Shown here in pieces: positions 32,175-42,104 of a DNA stretch of 64,000 bases. The position numbers and the translations under genes were made by a program. This stretch comes from an uncultured Bacillota bacterium. Lineage in GTDB: Bacteria; Bacillota; Dethiobacteria; DTU022; UBA8154. The notes beneath the pieces are model-generated. The model did not search any database, was not told the origin of the DNA, and was given only the letters and a program-made list of their open reading frames with translations. Location: assembly GCA_937973635.1 (NCBI GenBank), contig CALJJZ010000047.1:1-64000 (forward strand), given 5' to 3'. Within the stretch, counting starts at the first letter, position 1, and each line of letters opens with the position of its first letter.

Positions 32175-33131
32175 TTACTTATAATTATAAATTATTTCGC
32201 CCAGCTTTGCAAATTCGGCGAGGGAAAGGGTCTCTCCCCTGCGTCCGGGGTCGACGCCGGCCTGCGCCAGTATGGCGGCCCAATCATGCCGGCCGCCTCC
32301 GCCGACTCCCTGCAGCGCGTTTAAGAGCGTTTTTCTCCTCTTTTGAAAAACGGCGCGGACCAGCGACCAGAATAGGGGCTCATGGGGGACAGAGACGGCA
32401 GGGCGGGGAAGGGTCTCCAGCAGGACTACGGCCGAATCCACGGCCGGGCGGGGGTAGAAGACCTGGCGCGACACCTTAAAGAGCAGACTGCAGCGGCAGT
32501 AGTAACGGCAAAGGACCGTCAGGGCGCCGTAGTCTTTGCTCCCCGGTTCCGCCAGCATACGCCTCGCCACCTCCAGCTGCACCATGAGGACCAGCAACGC
32601 CGGGCGGCAGTTGCCCTGCAGGATCTGGAAAAGGAGCGGCGTCGTCAGGTAATAGGGAAGGTTTGCCACTACCTTTACCTCCTCCCGGGTAAGCGGCGCG
32701 GCCAAGCTTTCCTGCTCCGCCGCTGCGCCGGGCCCACAGAAAAATATATCCAAGTTCAGGCGCCGCACGTCCGCCTCCACAACACGGAGATTGGTCAGCC
32801 CCCTGAGCAGGGCCTGCTCCCGTAAAAAAGCGGCCAAACCCCGGTCCTGTTCAATGGCAACCACACTGGAAACGCGCTCTGCCGCCGTCAGGGAGATAGC
32901 CCCCGGGCCGGCGCCGATATCCACGACCCGGTCCTGCGGTTTTAACGCCGCCGCCTCCATAATTTTTTCCAGGATATTCTCGTCCACAAGAAAGTGCTGG
33001 CCCTGGGTACGGCGGGGCTGCAGGCCGCGGGCGCGCAGCAGCTCCCGCAGAACAGAAGGAGAGGTTATCTTTGGCGCGGCCCGGCCCCGTCCCGTCGTCT
33101 TTTGCTCCCTGTTTTCCTCCCGCTCTTCCAT
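32175..33131 (-). CDS. ksgA: 16S rRNA (adenine-N6,N6)-dimethyltransferase
   Basis: 318 residues. A 20-residue charged N-terminal extension precedes the KsgA fold: RRTQGQHFLVDENIL, SAM-binding VVDIGAGPGAISLTA, and the target motif NLPY at 157-160. It dimethylates two adjacent adenines in helix 45 of 16S rRNA, a late step in small-subunit assembly. The ATG follows GGAAGGG. Confidence 0.96.
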   Translation of the reverse strand: MEEREENREQKTTGRGRAAPKITSPSVLRELLRARGLQPRRTQGQHFLVDENILEKIMEAAALKPQDRVVDIGAGPGAISLTAAERVSSVVAIEQDRGLAAFLREQALLRGLTNLRVVEADVRRLNLDIFFCGPGAAAEQESLAAPLTREEVKVVANLPYYLTTPLLFQILQGNCRPALLVLMVQLEVARRMLAEPGSKDYGALTVLCRYYCRCSLLFKVSRQVFYPRPAVDSAVVLLETLPRPAVSVPHEPLFWSLVRAVFQKRRKTLLNALQGVGGGGRHDWAAILAQAGVDPGRRGETLSLAEFAKLGEIIYNYK

Positions 33132-33298
33132 GAAGCCCTTCCTTTCCCCTTTACCGCCTGCCCGGTTGGTCCTTTACGGCAGAACCTTTTGCCCTTCCGT
33201 CAGCAGAATTTTCCCCTATATTAAAGACAAAAGCTATTGCTTATACTAAGAAGGGCATGTTAAGATTATTTTACGCCAAATAACGGGAGAAAATAAAG

Positions 33299-33979
33299 AT
33301 GATACCCCTCAGGGACAGCGTCCGGCCCCGCCGTACCCCCTATGTAAATATTTCCCTCATTCTCCTGAACATAGGGGTCTTTTTGTTCACCCTTAATTTA
33401 TCCCCGGGCGAACTGCTCCGGCTCTTTAACGAGTACGGCGTGATCCCCCGCGCCTTTGTCCTCTCCCTGCTGCAGGGCGCCTCCCCGGAGCAGACCTTTT
33501 TGCCCTTTGTTACTTCCATCTTCCTGCACGGCGGCTGGCTGCACCTGCTGGGCAATATGCTTTACCTGTGGGTCTTCGGCGACAATGTGGAAGACCGCCT
33601 GGGACACGGGGGCTACCTCCTCTTTTACCTGGCTGCCGGGGCCGCGGGCAGCTTTGCCCATATCGCCGCCAACATCCAGTCCGAGATCCCCACCATCGGC
33701 GCCAGCGGCGCCATCGCCGGGGTGCTGGGAGCGTACCTGATCTTTTTCCCCCGGGCCCGGGTGCTTACCCTTATCCCCATCGGCTTTTTCCTTACTACGG
33801 CGCGCCTGCCCGCGCCTTTGTTCCTTTTTATCTGGTTCATCCTGCAGCTCCTCAATGCTTCCCTGGCCGGCCTGGTTTCAGGGGCCCAGACCGTGGCCTG
33901 GTGGGCGCATATCGGCGGTTTCCTCGCCGGCTTTGGCCTCGCCCTCGGGTTATCCCTCTATAAAAGGCTCTTTACCTAG
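33299..33979 (+). CDS. Rhomboid family intramembrane serine protease
   Basis: 226 residues, six membrane helices. Catalytic serine in GASG at 134-137 and histidine in WWAHIGGF at 201-208, plus FLHGGWLHLLGNMLYLWVFG in the L1/TM2 region. It cleaves membrane-anchored proteins within the bilayer; substrates unknown. Lacks the extra domains of Bacillus GluP. Divergent from ksgA. Confidence 0.93.
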   Translation: MIPLRDSVRPRRTPYVNISLILLNIGVFLFTLNLSPGELLRLFNEYGVIPRAFVLSLLQGASPEQTFLPFVTSIFLHGGWLHLLGNMLYLWVFGDNVEDRLGHGGYLLFYLAAGAAGSFAHIAANIQSEIPTIGASGAIAGVLGAYLIFFPRARVLTLIPIGFFLTTARLPAPLFLFIWFILQLLNASLAGLVSGAQTVAWWAHIGGFLAGFGLALGLSLYKRLFT

Positions 33980-34006
33980 CCGTTTCCGTATCTCTATTTC
34001 TGCCGC

Positions 34007-34804
34007 TCAGCGGGCAACTACGGCCAGACTGACAGAACTCCAGCCTGCCTGCCGGAGCGCCAGGCAGGCGGCATGGGCCGTAGCGCCGGAAGTCAGGATG
34101 TCGTCCACCAGCAGCAGGCGTTTTAGGCCCGTCCCCTTATCCCCACCGCTATCCCCACCGCCGGGCTGAGCGTCGCAGCAAAAAGCCCCTTGCATATTCT
34201 CCAGGCGTCCCTGACGGTCTAGCCCCGTCTGGCTTTTTGTCTCCCGGTTACGCCTGAGCATGGCCCTGACGGGGATCCCCAGCTCACGACCCGCCGCTAC
34301 CGCCAGCAGGGCTGCCTGGTTATAGCCCCGCTCCCGCTGACGTCGGGGGTGCAGGGGTACGGGCACCAGCGCCTCCACCTCGCCGAGCCAGGGCATGGCG
34401 GAGAGACGTGCCGCCAGGAGCCGTCCCAGGGGCACGGCCAGCCCCCTGGCACCGTTGTACTTAAAACGGTGCAGGGCCTCCCGCAGAGCCCCTGTATAGC
34501 TCCCCAGGGCGCAGCAATGGTCAAAGGCGGGAGGAGCGGCGCGGCAGCGGCGGCACTCCTGCACCTTTTCCGCTTCCGGCAGGGGCCGGGCACAACGGGG
34601 GCAACAGTTTTCCAGCCAAGGCAGCCCGGCCGCACAGCCTGCGCAGAGAATACCTCCCTCCCCAAAGCCGGGCAGAGCCGAGGGCAGTTTTTCCCCCGTC
34701 CCCCCCGGCGAAGCTGCCGCCCCGGCGCCGGTGGCAAGGATTTTGCCGCAAAAGGGGCAGGCGGGAGGGAAGAAAAGATCTAGTATTGCCTGCAACAGGG
34801 ACAT
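34007..34804 (-). CDS. comF: ComF family phosphoribosyltransferase-like protein
   Basis: 265 residues. An N-terminal cysteine-rich zinc region has four CxxC pairs (CPFC, CAGC, CPRC, CRRC), followed by a phosphoribosyltransferase domain with PRPP loop LLLVDDILTSGAT near the C-terminus. ComF is required for DNA uptake in Bacillus, with a role in single-strand entry. The family is also found in species not known to be competent. A Gly/Asp-rich loop (PGGGDSGGDKG) precedes the PRPP motif. Confidence 0.93.
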   Translation of the reverse strand: MSLLQAILDLFFPPACPFCGKILATGAGAAASPGGTGEKLPSALPGFGEGGILCAGCAAGLPWLENCCPRCARPLPEAEKVQECRRCRAAPPAFDHCCALGSYTGALREALHRFKYNGARGLAVPLGRLLAARLSAMPWLGEVEALVPVPLHPRRQRERGYNQAALLAVAAGRELGIPVRAMLRRNRETKSQTGLDRQGRLENMQGAFCCDAQPGGGDSGGDKGTGLKRLLLVDDILTSGATAHAACLALRQAGWSSVSLAVVAR

Positions 34805-34879
34805 GCCGAGCGCTCCGTTCCCCCTTTAAAAAGTAAGGATAAGCGTGCAGATCTTGCTCAAATTAAGTTAAAATTATCG

Positions 34880-34908
34880 TTGCTAAAAGATACAAATTTG
34901 GTTATAAT
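34880..34908 (+). promoter_or_regulatory. SigA promoter of the Spo0E-like gene
   Basis: TTGCTA, 17 nt, TATAAT in an AT-rich gap; the start codon lies about 80 nt downstream. Confidence 0.6.
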
Positions 34909-34985
34909 TTGATATATTTAAACTAATTGCCTTAAATGTAGAATAAATGCCAGCAGTCAGCAACGGCAAAGAAAGGAAGCAGAGG

Positions 34986-35150
34986 ATGGAAAAGGAAAAA
35001 GCTCTCCAAGAAATAAACCGTCTGCGCGAGCAGCTGCACCAGCTTTACCTGCGGGACAACGGCATTACGGAAGCGGTACTACATACATCGGTTTTGTTGG
35101 ACAGGTCTATCTACGCTTACCTTAAAGCGGGCAGCGAAACCTTAAATTAA
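34986..35150 (+). CDS. Spo0E-like aspartyl-phosphate phosphatase
   Basis: 54 residues, two helices. The Spo0E signature SxxLD is present as TSVLLDRSIYAYLK near the C-terminus, and the N-terminal helix is EINRLREQLHQLYL. Spo0E proteins dephosphorylate Spo0A and so delay sporulation. The ATG at 34986 follows GCAGAGG; a longer frame from 34947 has no ribosome site. Confidence 0.85.
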   Translation: MEKEKALQEINRLREQLHQLYLRDNGITEAVLHTSVLLDRSIYAYLKAGSETLN

Positions 35151-35167
35151 GGTAAGGGAGCAGGGGC

Positions 35168-37495
35168 TTAACTGCCACGCTGCTGCAGGCGCAGGGCCAG
35201 GTTGCTGTAGCGCTGCACCACCCTGTTGTTGTTTACAGCAATGGCAATGGCGCGGCGCGAACCCACCAGCACCACCAGGCGGCGGGCCCTGGTAATGGCC
35301 GTATAAAGCAGGTTGCGCTGGAGCATGACATAGTGCTGCGTGATTACAGGCATTACCACCACGGGGTACTCGCTGCCCTGGCTTTTATGCACGGAAACGG
35401 CGTACGCCAGGACCAGTTCGTCAAGGCCCGAGGAATCATAGACGACCTCCCGGCCGGCGAGCTGGTCCGGGTAAGTCACCACCAGCTCCCCTTCTTCCCG
35501 GTCCAAGGCCGTAATACGCCCTATATCCCCGTTAAAAACTTCTTTTTCATAGTTGTTGCGGATCTGCATTACCTTGTCCCCAAGGCGGAAAGTAAAGCCG
35601 CCGTAGCTCAGCTCGCCCTTGTGGCGGGCCGCAGGGTTTAGCTCTTCCTGCAGCAGTTTGTTCAGGAGCTCCACCCCGGCCCTGGTGCGGCGCATGGGGG
35701 TCAGCACCTGGATCTCTTCCACGGGGTCAAAGGAACCGAAACGGGGCAGCCTTTCCCGGCAGAGCTCCACGATGATCTCCGTAACCCGCTCCGGGTTTTC
35801 TTCAGGGATAAAGAAAAAATCTTTCTCCCGCCTGTTTAAATAGGGAAACTCCCCTTTATTGATCTGGTGCGCGTTGACAACGATCATGCTCTCGCGGGCC
35901 TGGCGGAAGATGGTCTGCAGGCGGACACTGGGCACTGCTCCCGAGGCCAGCACGTCCCGCAGGACATTGCCCGCCCCCACGGAAGGCAGCTGGTCCACAT
36001 CCCCCACCAGGATCAAGCGGCACCCGTCAGGCAGGGCTTTGAGCAGGTTGTAAAAAAGGATCAGGTCCACCATAGAAACCTCGTCCACGATCACGACCTG
36101 GGCAGGGAGGGGGTTGTCTTCGTTGCGCTGGTAACGAAAACCCTGGCTTTCTGTATAGGAATACTCCAGGAGCCTGTGGATCGTCCTGGCCTCCATCCCC
36201 GTGGCTTCAGCCATACGCCGGGCGGCGCGCCCCGTGGGCGCGGCCAGCATGATTTTCAGCTTCAGGCGCTGAAAGAGCCGGATTAAGGTCCTGATGGTGG
36301 TCGTCTTTCCGGTGCCGGGGCCGCCCGTAATCACCATGACGCCGTTTTCGCAGGCCCCCCGGACCGCCTCTACCTGCTCCGCCGCCAATTTTATTTTTTC
36401 CTCCTGCAGGACAGCCTGCAGGACGTCTCCCTCCCGGGGGAGAAAAAGGATGAGCTGTTTCTGCAAAAGGGCCAGGAGCTTCTGGGCGGCGCCTTTTTCC
36501 GCAAAGTAAAAGGGCGCGGCGTAGATAATCGGCTCCCCGCTTGCGTCCTGCTCCTGGAAAAGGAGGCGTTCCCGCAGCAGGCCCTGCAGCTGTTCCAGGA
36601 CCAGCCCTTCCGAGAGCCGGAGGGCGGGGTCTTGTTCCGGCTTTGCCGCCGCCGTTTCTGCTGCGGCCCCTTTATTCGTGCCCTTTGCCTCTCCCCCCGT
36701 ATCCCCGTCGGCCTCTCCGTCGGCCTCTCCGTCCGCCCCGCCGCTCCCTTCTTTTCCCGGCCGGCAGAGGATATCCACAACGCGGCGGCAGAGCTCCTCC
36801 CGGGGCAAGTACACGTGCCCTTCGTCGGCGGCCTGGTTTAAGAGGAAAAGAAAAGCAGCCCTGACCCGCTGGGGGGCGTTAAAGGGCAGCCCCAGTTTGC
36901 GGGCTATTTTATCCGCCGTAATAAAGCCGATACCGTAAACTTCCTCCGCCAGGCGGTAGGGGTTCTCTTTAAGCAGGGGGATACTCTCTTTGCCGTAATG
37001 CTTGAAGATGCGCACCGCCAGAGAAGGGCTCACCCCATAATGCTGGAGGAAAAGCATCACTTCCCGGATCTCCTGCTGCTGCAGATAGCTTTGTTGGATC
37101 AGGGCGGCCTTTTTGGGGCCGATACCGGGCACCTCCGTGAGCCGCGCCGGTTCCGTGGCGATCACCTCCAGGACCTCCATGCCGAAATGTTTGAGCAGCA
37201 GGCGGGCCAGGTGCGTACCCACGCCTTTGATCAGGCCGGAGGCGAGGAAACGCTCCAAACCCTTCCTGCTGGTGGGGATGACCATCTCCCATTCCCGGGC
37301 CAGAAACTGCCGCCCGTAACGGGCATGGACCGTCCATTCGCCGCGCAAAAGGAGACTCTCCCCCTCCTGCAAAGGGGGAAAATAGCCCACAATGGTGACA
37401 TTTTCCCTGCCTTTGCAGCTGAGGCGGCCGACCATATACGACGTTTCGCTGCTATAAAAGGTAATCCTCTCCAGGATCCCCTCCAGGCTCTCCAA
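35168..37495 (-). CDS. recD2: RecD2/YrrC ATP-dependent DNA helicase
   Basis: 775 residues. An N-terminal OB-like and helix-hairpin-helix region (EVPGIGPKKAALI, ENPYRLAEEVYGIGFITADK) precedes the helicase core with Walker A GGPGTGKTTTIRTL, Walker B VVIVDEVSMVD and the UvrD_C-like AVSVHKSQGSEYPVVV. RecD2 is a 5'-3' helicase of DNA repair that acts without RecBC. TTG at 37495 is the best start (GGGGGAGG 8 nt before). A Gly/Ala/Asp repeat linker (GEAD units) interrupts the N-terminal region at about residues 247-290. Confidence 0.93.
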   Translation of the reverse strand: MESLEGILERITFYSSETSYMVGRLSCKGRENVTIVGYFPPLQEGESLLLRGEWTVHARYGRQFLAREWEMVIPTSRKGLERFLASGLIKGVGTHLARLLLKHFGMEVLEVIATEPARLTEVPGIGPKKAALIQQSYLQQQEIREVMLFLQHYGVSPSLAVRIFKHYGKESIPLLKENPYRLAEEVYGIGFITADKIARKLGLPFNAPQRVRAAFLFLLNQAADEGHVYLPREELCRRVVDILCRPGKEGSGGADGEADGEADGDTGGEAKGTNKGAAAETAAAKPEQDPALRLSEGLVLEQLQGLLRERLLFQEQDASGEPIIYAAPFYFAEKGAAQKLLALLQKQLILFLPREGDVLQAVLQEEKIKLAAEQVEAVRGACENGVMVITGGPGTGKTTTIRTLIRLFQRLKLKIMLAAPTGRAARRMAEATGMEARTIHRLLEYSYTESQGFRYQRNEDNPLPAQVVIVDEVSMVDLILFYNLLKALPDGCRLILVGDVDQLPSVGAGNVLRDVLASGAVPSVRLQTIFRQARESMIVVNAHQINKGEFPYLNRREKDFFFIPEENPERVTEIIVELCRERLPRFGSFDPVEEIQVLTPMRRTRAGVELLNKLLQEELNPAARHKGELSYGGFTFRLGDKVMQIRNNYEKEVFNGDIGRITALDREEGELVVTYPDQLAGREVVYDSSGLDELVLAYAVSVHKSQGSEYPVVVMPVITQHYVMLQRNLLYTAITRARRLVVLVGSRRAIAIAVNNNRVVQRYSNLALRLQQRGS
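36705..36735. repeat. 12-bp tandem repeat inside recD2
   Basis: CCGTCGGCCTCT recurs in tandem, nearly three copies, and encodes GEAD units of the low-complexity linker. In-frame unit length keeps the gene open. Confidence 0.7.
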
Positions 37496-37580
37496 TAACA
37501 GGGCCTCCCCCGTGGCAAAAATCCAAAAAACCAAAGGGCGGCCGCGCCGGCATCCTGCCGCCCGCCGTTAATCCCCTGCC

Positions 37581-38777
37581 TTAAATCCCTGCCTCCTTGC
37601 GCAGCAGCTCCGCCCTGTCCGTTCTTTCCCAGGGCAGATCCAGGTCTTTGCGGCCAAAATGGCCATAGGCAGCTATCTGCTTGTAGATGGGCCGGCGCAG
37701 CTTCAGGTAGTCAATAATCGCGCCGGGGCGGAGGTCAAAATTTTCCCGGATAAGCTGCTCTATTTTTTGTACCGCCACCTTCTCCGTGCCAAAGGTCTCC
37801 ACAAAAACGGAGAGAGGCCGGGCCACGCCGATAGCATAGGCAAGCTCCAGCTCGCACTTGTCGGCCAGTCCCGCCGCCACAACGTTCTTGGCCACATAGC
37901 GGGCCATATAGCTGGCGGACCTGTCTACTTTGGTGGGGTCCTTGCCGGAGAAACAGCCGCCGCCGTGACGGGAATAACCGCCGTATGTATCCACAATAAT
38001 CTTGCGCCCGGTCAGACCCGTATCGCCCAGGGGGCCGCCCACGACAAAGCGCCCTGTGGCATTGATATAGTACTTGGTCCCCTCCAGCAGTTCCCCGGGG
38101 ATGACTTCCTTGATAACCAGCTCAACCAGCTCCTGCCGCAGCTGTTCAAGGGATACTTCGTCGCTGTGCTGGGCCGCCAGGACTACGGTGGAGACGCGGG
38201 ACGGTTTCCTGTTGCGGTATTCCACTGTAACCTGGGACTTGCCGTCGGGCCGCAGGTAATCTACAATCCTCTCCTTGCGCACCTGGGCCAAGCGCCTGGC
38301 CAGCCCGTGGGCCAGGGCAATGGGCAGGGGCATAAGCTCCGGCGTCTCATTGCAGGCGAAACCGAAAATAATGCCCTGATCCCCGGCCCCGATGGTGCTG
38401 TAAGCGTTCTCCTTTTCCGCGCCGGTCTTTAATTCCCAGGACTGGTTTACTCCGAGGGCAATATCGGCGGACTGCTCGTCGATGGAAGTAATTACGGCGC
38501 AGGTGTCCCCGTCAAAACCGTATTTGGCCCGCGTATATCCTATCTCCTTGACCGTATCCCTGGCAATACGGGGAATATCTACATAACACTGGGTGGTGAT
38601 CTCCCCCGCCACCAGCACCAGCCCGGTGGTTACAAGGGTCTCTACCGCTACCCGGCCCTGCGGGTCTTCTGCCATGATGGCATCCAGAATGGCGTCGGAG
38701 ATCTGGTCCGATACCTTGTCCGGATGCCCTTCCGTTACCGACTCGGAAGTAAAATAAACAACACCGTCATGATTCAC
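37581..38777 (-). CDS. metK: S-adenosylmethionine synthetase
   Basis: 398 residues. [20 protein letters not shown] at the N-terminus, [16 protein letters not shown] and [16 protein letters not shown] are MetK signatures. It makes SAM from methionine and ATP, feeding the several methyltransferases and radical SAM enzymes in this window. GTG at 38777 follows AAAGGAGG. The 130-bp upstream leader is purine-rich and shows no S-box riboswitch. Confidence 0.97.
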   Translation of the reverse strand: MNHDGVVYFTSESVTEGHPDKVSDQISDAILDAIMAEDPQGRVAVETLVTTGLVLVAGEITTQCYVDIPRIARDTVKEIGYTRAKYGFDGDTCAVITSIDEQSADIALGVNQSWELKTGAEKENAYSTIGAGDQGIIFGFACNETPELMPLPIALAHGLARRLAQVRKERIVDYLRPDGKSQVTVEYRNRKPSRVSTVVLAAQHSDEVSLEQLRQELVELVIKEVIPGELLEGTKYYINATGRFVVGGPLGDTGLTGRKIIVDTYGGYSRHGGGCFSGKDPTKVDRSASYMARYVAKNVVAAGLADKCELELAYAIGVARPLSVFVETFGTEKVAVQKIEQLIRENFDLRPGAIIDYLKLRRPIYKQIAAYGHFGRKDLDLPWERTDRAELLRKEAGI

Positions 38778-38909
38778 TTTGCACTGCCTCCTTTACTCTT
38801 TTGCTCCTCTTTGCTCTTTGCTTTGCTGCCTCTATTTTGTCCCGGGAGTCTCCCCCCGCTTGTTTCTTCAGATTTCTTTGCCTTGTTTGCTTTTGCTTTC
38901 TGCTACTAT

Positions 38910-39374
38910 TTACTCGGCGCTTCTACTGTCCAGGCCGCCCCGTTCCGCCAGGGCAAAGACCAGCTCTCCGGAAGCGACAACTTTGCCGAACAGGCGGGCA
39001 CGGGCACGGCCCCGGCCTGCCACCCCTTTTAGCGCTGTCAGCGTTACCTCCAGTTCCAGGGTGCTCCCCGGGCGCACTACCCCCCGAAATTTAAAATTGT
39101 CGATGCCGCGAAAGAGGGCCAGTTTCCCCCTGTTTTCTTCTTTACTGAGCAGGGCCACGGCGCCCACCTGGGCCAGAGCTTCCACAATGAGTACGCCCGG
39201 CATCACAGGCTCCCCGGGGAAATGCCCTTTAAAATAAGGTTCCTCGGCCTGTACATCCTTGATACCCCGAGCTTTCTCCCCTGGGACCAGCTCGGTGATA
39301 CGGTCCACCAGCAAAAAAGGGGGCCGGTGAGGAATTATCTCCTCGATCTCACGCCTGGAATATTCTGCAGCCAC
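38910..39374 (-). CDS. fabZ: 3-hydroxyacyl-ACP dehydratase FabZ
   Basis: 154 residues. IEEIIPHRPPFLLVDRI carries the catalytic histidine, followed by YFKGHFPGEPVMPGVLIVEALAQ-type hot-dog helix residues (GHFPGEPVMPGVLIVE). It dehydrates beta-hydroxyacyl-ACP in fatty acid synthesis. GTG at 39374 has GAAGGAG 8 nt upstream and is preferred over 39395. Confidence 0.95.
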   Translation of the reverse strand: MAAEYSRREIEEIIPHRPPFLLVDRITELVPGEKARGIKDVQAEEPYFKGHFPGEPVMPGVLIVEALAQVGAVALLSKEENRGKLALFRGIDNFKFRGVVRPGSTLELEVTLTALKGVAGRGRARARLFGKVVASGELVFALAERGGLDSRSAE

Positions 39375-39416
39375 AGTTACCGCTCCTTCTCGCAATTATG
39401 CGCTTTTATCTTTATT

Positions 39417-41105
39417 TTACCCCGCATCGTCAAGCAGCAGCGGGGGAGGGTTTCCTACCCCCGTTGTTGCTGCTGGAGAAAAAAGACGGGGACGGCTTTC
39501 CATCATACTGCCCTCTTGCTCTAAAAGGCCGCCGACCATCCTGATCCGCTCCTCCAGGGCCTGGAGCCGTTGCAGGTCCTGCTCCGCCTCCAGGTAAGGA
39601 GAAAGCCTTGCCTGGAAAGCAGCGCTGTACTCCTCCCAGAGGTTGAGGATCTGCTGCGCCTTTAAGCGGGCGGAGAGAGCGGAAGAAGATTCATGTTCGC
39701 GTTCCAGGGGGAAAAGGGAGATCTCTTCCAGGTAAGAGGGGATATAGACCGGCAAGGCGTATCTTTCCTGCAGGGCCGCGGCCAGGCTCTCCTGGGCCTG
39801 CTGCTCGCCGTGGACGAGGATGACCTGTTTGGGCTTTTTGATGAATTTGCCCACCCACTTGAGCAGCTCCTCCCGGTCGGCGTGGGCGGAAAAGCCCTCC
39901 AGGGAAACGATGCGAGCCCGCACGGCGATCTCTTCTCCAAAAAGGGTAACCTGCTTGGCCCCCTCCAGCAGGCGGCGTCCCAGGCTCCCCTCCGCCTGGT
40001 AGCCCACAAAAATAACCGTGCTCTCCCTGCGCCAGAGATTATGCTTGAGGTGGTGCTTGATCCTCCCAGCGTCGCACATACCGCTAGCAGAGATAATCAT
40101 CGCCCCGCCCGTGATTTCATTGAGGGCCTTAGACTCCTCCAGGGAAGAAGTAAAGGTTGCCTCGGGAAAATGGAGGGGGCTCTCACCCCGGGCCACAGCA
40201 GCGCGCATCTTGAGGTCGAAACACTCGCTGTGCAGCATGAACATATCCGTGGTGCGGACCGCCATGGGGCTGTCCAGGTAAATAGGCAGGGGAGGTATCT
40301 CTCCCCTGTCAATGAGCCTGTTCAGGGTATAGAGCAGTTCCTGGGTGCGCCCCACAGCAAAGGCAGGGACAATAATATTGCCGCCGCGTCCCAAGGTCTC
40401 GTTAATGATATCCACCAGCAGCTTTTCTTTTTCCTCTTCCCCTTCATGGCGGCGCAGGCCGTAAGTAGATTCCATAATAAGGAAATCGGTCTCCTCGATC
40501 ACAGCCGGGTCGCAGATAATGGGCTGGTTTTCCCGGCCCAGGTCCCCGGTAAATACAAATTTTTGCCTCTCCTCCCCGTCAAAGATCCAGAGTTCAAGCA
40601 AGGTAGAACCGAGAATATGGCCGGCGTTGCTCAGCCGGAAGGACAACCGGGGAGAGATGGTGATAAGTTCATCGCACTCCACCCCCTGGAAATAGTTTAA
40701 AGCTTGCAGCGCTTCTTCCACCGTATAAAGGGGAGACGTCTCTTCCCGCCCGGCCCGCCTGGCCTTACGGTTTTCCCATTCCGCTTCCATTTCATGGATA
40801 TGGCCGCTGTCCGGCAACATGATGGAGCAGAGATCCACGGTGGCGCGGGAAGCGTATATCCTGCCGCGGAAACCGTCCCGCACGAGCTTAGGCAAAAGCC
40901 CGCTGTGGTCAATATGGGCATGGGTGAGAAAAACCGCATCCAGGGCGGCGGGATCGAAGGGAAAATCATAATAATTCCTGCGCCTGAGCGCTTTGCCTCC
41001 CTGGAACATGCCGCAGTCAACGAGCACCTGGTTTGTGCCGTAACGCAGGAGAAAACAGGATCCCGTGACCGTCCCTGCACCCCCGCAAAATTTGATTGTC
41101 ACCAC
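39417..41105 (-). CDS. Beta-CASP metallo-beta-lactamase RNase (Ysh1/CPSF-like)
   Basis: 562 residues. The MBL core has FLTHAHIDHSGLLPKL, GHILGS and FTGDLGRENQP; the beta-CASP domain has PAFAVGRTQELLY and ISASGMCDAGRI; the final EGFSAHADREELLKW and VHGEQQAQESL complete the RNA-nuclease pattern. These are exo- or endoribonucleases; the bacterial Ysh1-type members are less studied than RNase J. About 100 extra C-terminal residues follow. GTG at 41105 follows GGAGAAATTAA. Confidence 0.92.
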   Translation of the reverse strand: MVTIKFCGGAGTVTGSCFLLRYGTNQVLVDCGMFQGGKALRRRNYYDFPFDPAALDAVFLTHAHIDHSGLLPKLVRDGFRGRIYASRATVDLCSIMLPDSGHIHEMEAEWENRKARRAGREETSPLYTVEEALQALNYFQGVECDELITISPRLSFRLSNAGHILGSTLLELWIFDGEERQKFVFTGDLGRENQPIICDPAVIEETDFLIMESTYGLRRHEGEEEKEKLLVDIINETLGRGGNIIVPAFAVGRTQELLYTLNRLIDRGEIPPLPIYLDSPMAVRTTDMFMLHSECFDLKMRAAVARGESPLHFPEATFTSSLEESKALNEITGGAMIISASGMCDAGRIKHHLKHNLWRRESTVIFVGYQAEGSLGRRLLEGAKQVTLFGEEIAVRARIVSLEGFSAHADREELLKWVGKFIKKPKQVILVHGEQQAQESLAAALQERYALPVYIPSYLEEISLFPLEREHESSSALSARLKAQQILNLWEEYSAAFQARLSPYLEAEQDLQRLQALEERIRMVGGLLEQEGSMMESRPRLFSPAATTGVGNPPPLLLDDAG

Positions 41106-41171
41106 TTAATTTCTCCCTTCCTCCCCCAAGATACCTGTACTTGCCGCCGCCATATTATTTTCAGGACCTTA

Positions 41172-41933
41172 TCAGAGGGCCAGGCGCCTCATTATTTCCT
41201 TTACTGCCTGCATGGCCGGCGTATCCCCAGGCAGCTGGAAAAGGGGCTTGCCCTGCAGGTCGAATTCAACGACCAGCTCATCCATGGGCACCGTGCCCAA
41301 AAGCTCCAGGCCCGTCTTCTCAATCTCCCCGGCCAGCACCTGGGCTGTATCTTCCCCAGCACGGCTGATCAGGAGATATACTTCTTTGACTTTAATTCCT
41401 AGCGTGCGTACAATCTCGTAAACACGGCCGGCGGAGCGGATCCCCCGGGCCGTAGCGTCGCTGGTAATGACCAGCAGGTCAAGGTCGTCAATGATGCGCC
41501 GGCTTAAGTGCTCCAGGCCCGCCTCGTTGTCTACCACCACGTAGTCGTAGTTTACACGCAGCTTTTCCAGGAATTTTTTCAGCAGGTCGTTGGGGTAGCA
41601 ATAACAGCCGGGACCGTGGGGGTTCCCCATTACGAGGAGATCTATGTGCTCCGTCTCCACCAGGGCCTGGTTAACGCGCATCTCCATAAACATATCTTTA
41701 GTCATGCCCTGGGGGACTTTACGAAAATCCTTTATCTCATCCAAAGCCATGGAGATGGTCTCCTTTACCTCCAGGCCAAGGGCTTCGTTTAAGTTGGCGT
41801 TGGCGTCGGCGTCTACAGCCAGGATAGCTTTGCCTTTATTCTTTTCCACCAGGCAACGCAACATCAGGGCCGTAAAGGTAGTTTTCCCTGTCCCGCCTTT
41901 GCCGGCAACGGCGACCAGCTTCTCTTTTCCCAT
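41172..41933 (-). CDS. cooC: CooC-type nickel-insertion ATPase
   Basis: 253 residues. Walker A AVAGKGGTGKTTFTAL (deviant, MinD type), VDADANANLNEALG, and the CxC metal motif in GPGCYCYPN. CooC dimers load nickel into carbon monoxide dehydrogenase or acetyl-CoA synthase using ATP. No CODH gene is in the window, so the target lies elsewhere. The ATG follows AAGGAGAGGTG. Confidence 0.9.
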   Translation of the reverse strand: MGKEKLVAVAGKGGTGKTTFTALMLRCLVEKNKGKAILAVDADANANLNEALGLEVKETISMALDEIKDFRKVPQGMTKDMFMEMRVNQALVETEHIDLLVMGNPHGPGCYCYPNDLLKKFLEKLRVNYDYVVVDNEAGLEHLSRRIIDDLDLLVITSDATARGIRSAGRVYEIVRTLGIKVKEVYLLISRAGEDTAQVLAGEIEKTGLELLGTVPMDELVVEFDLQGKPLFQLPGDTPAMQAVKEIMRRLAL

Positions 41934-42104
41934 TTAATGCACCTCTCCTTGTCCTTTATTTACCGGGGAAAAGGGCAAAACCCGCGGTCAGACCGGGTAA
42001 AAACGCCGGCACCGGGACCTTCACCTTTCGCACCCGCATTAACTCCCTGAAGGCCAATACCCATATTATACAATATATGAAAAAAAAAACCACCCGGGAG
42101 GAGA

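Noticed and set aside
38778-38909. S-box (SAM) riboswitch upstream of metK
   Set aside because: The leader is a purine-rich tract without the S-box helices or a terminator.
39693-40700. 335-aa plus-strand frame over the beta-CASP gene
   Set aside because: Antisense shadow of a full-length nuclease gene.
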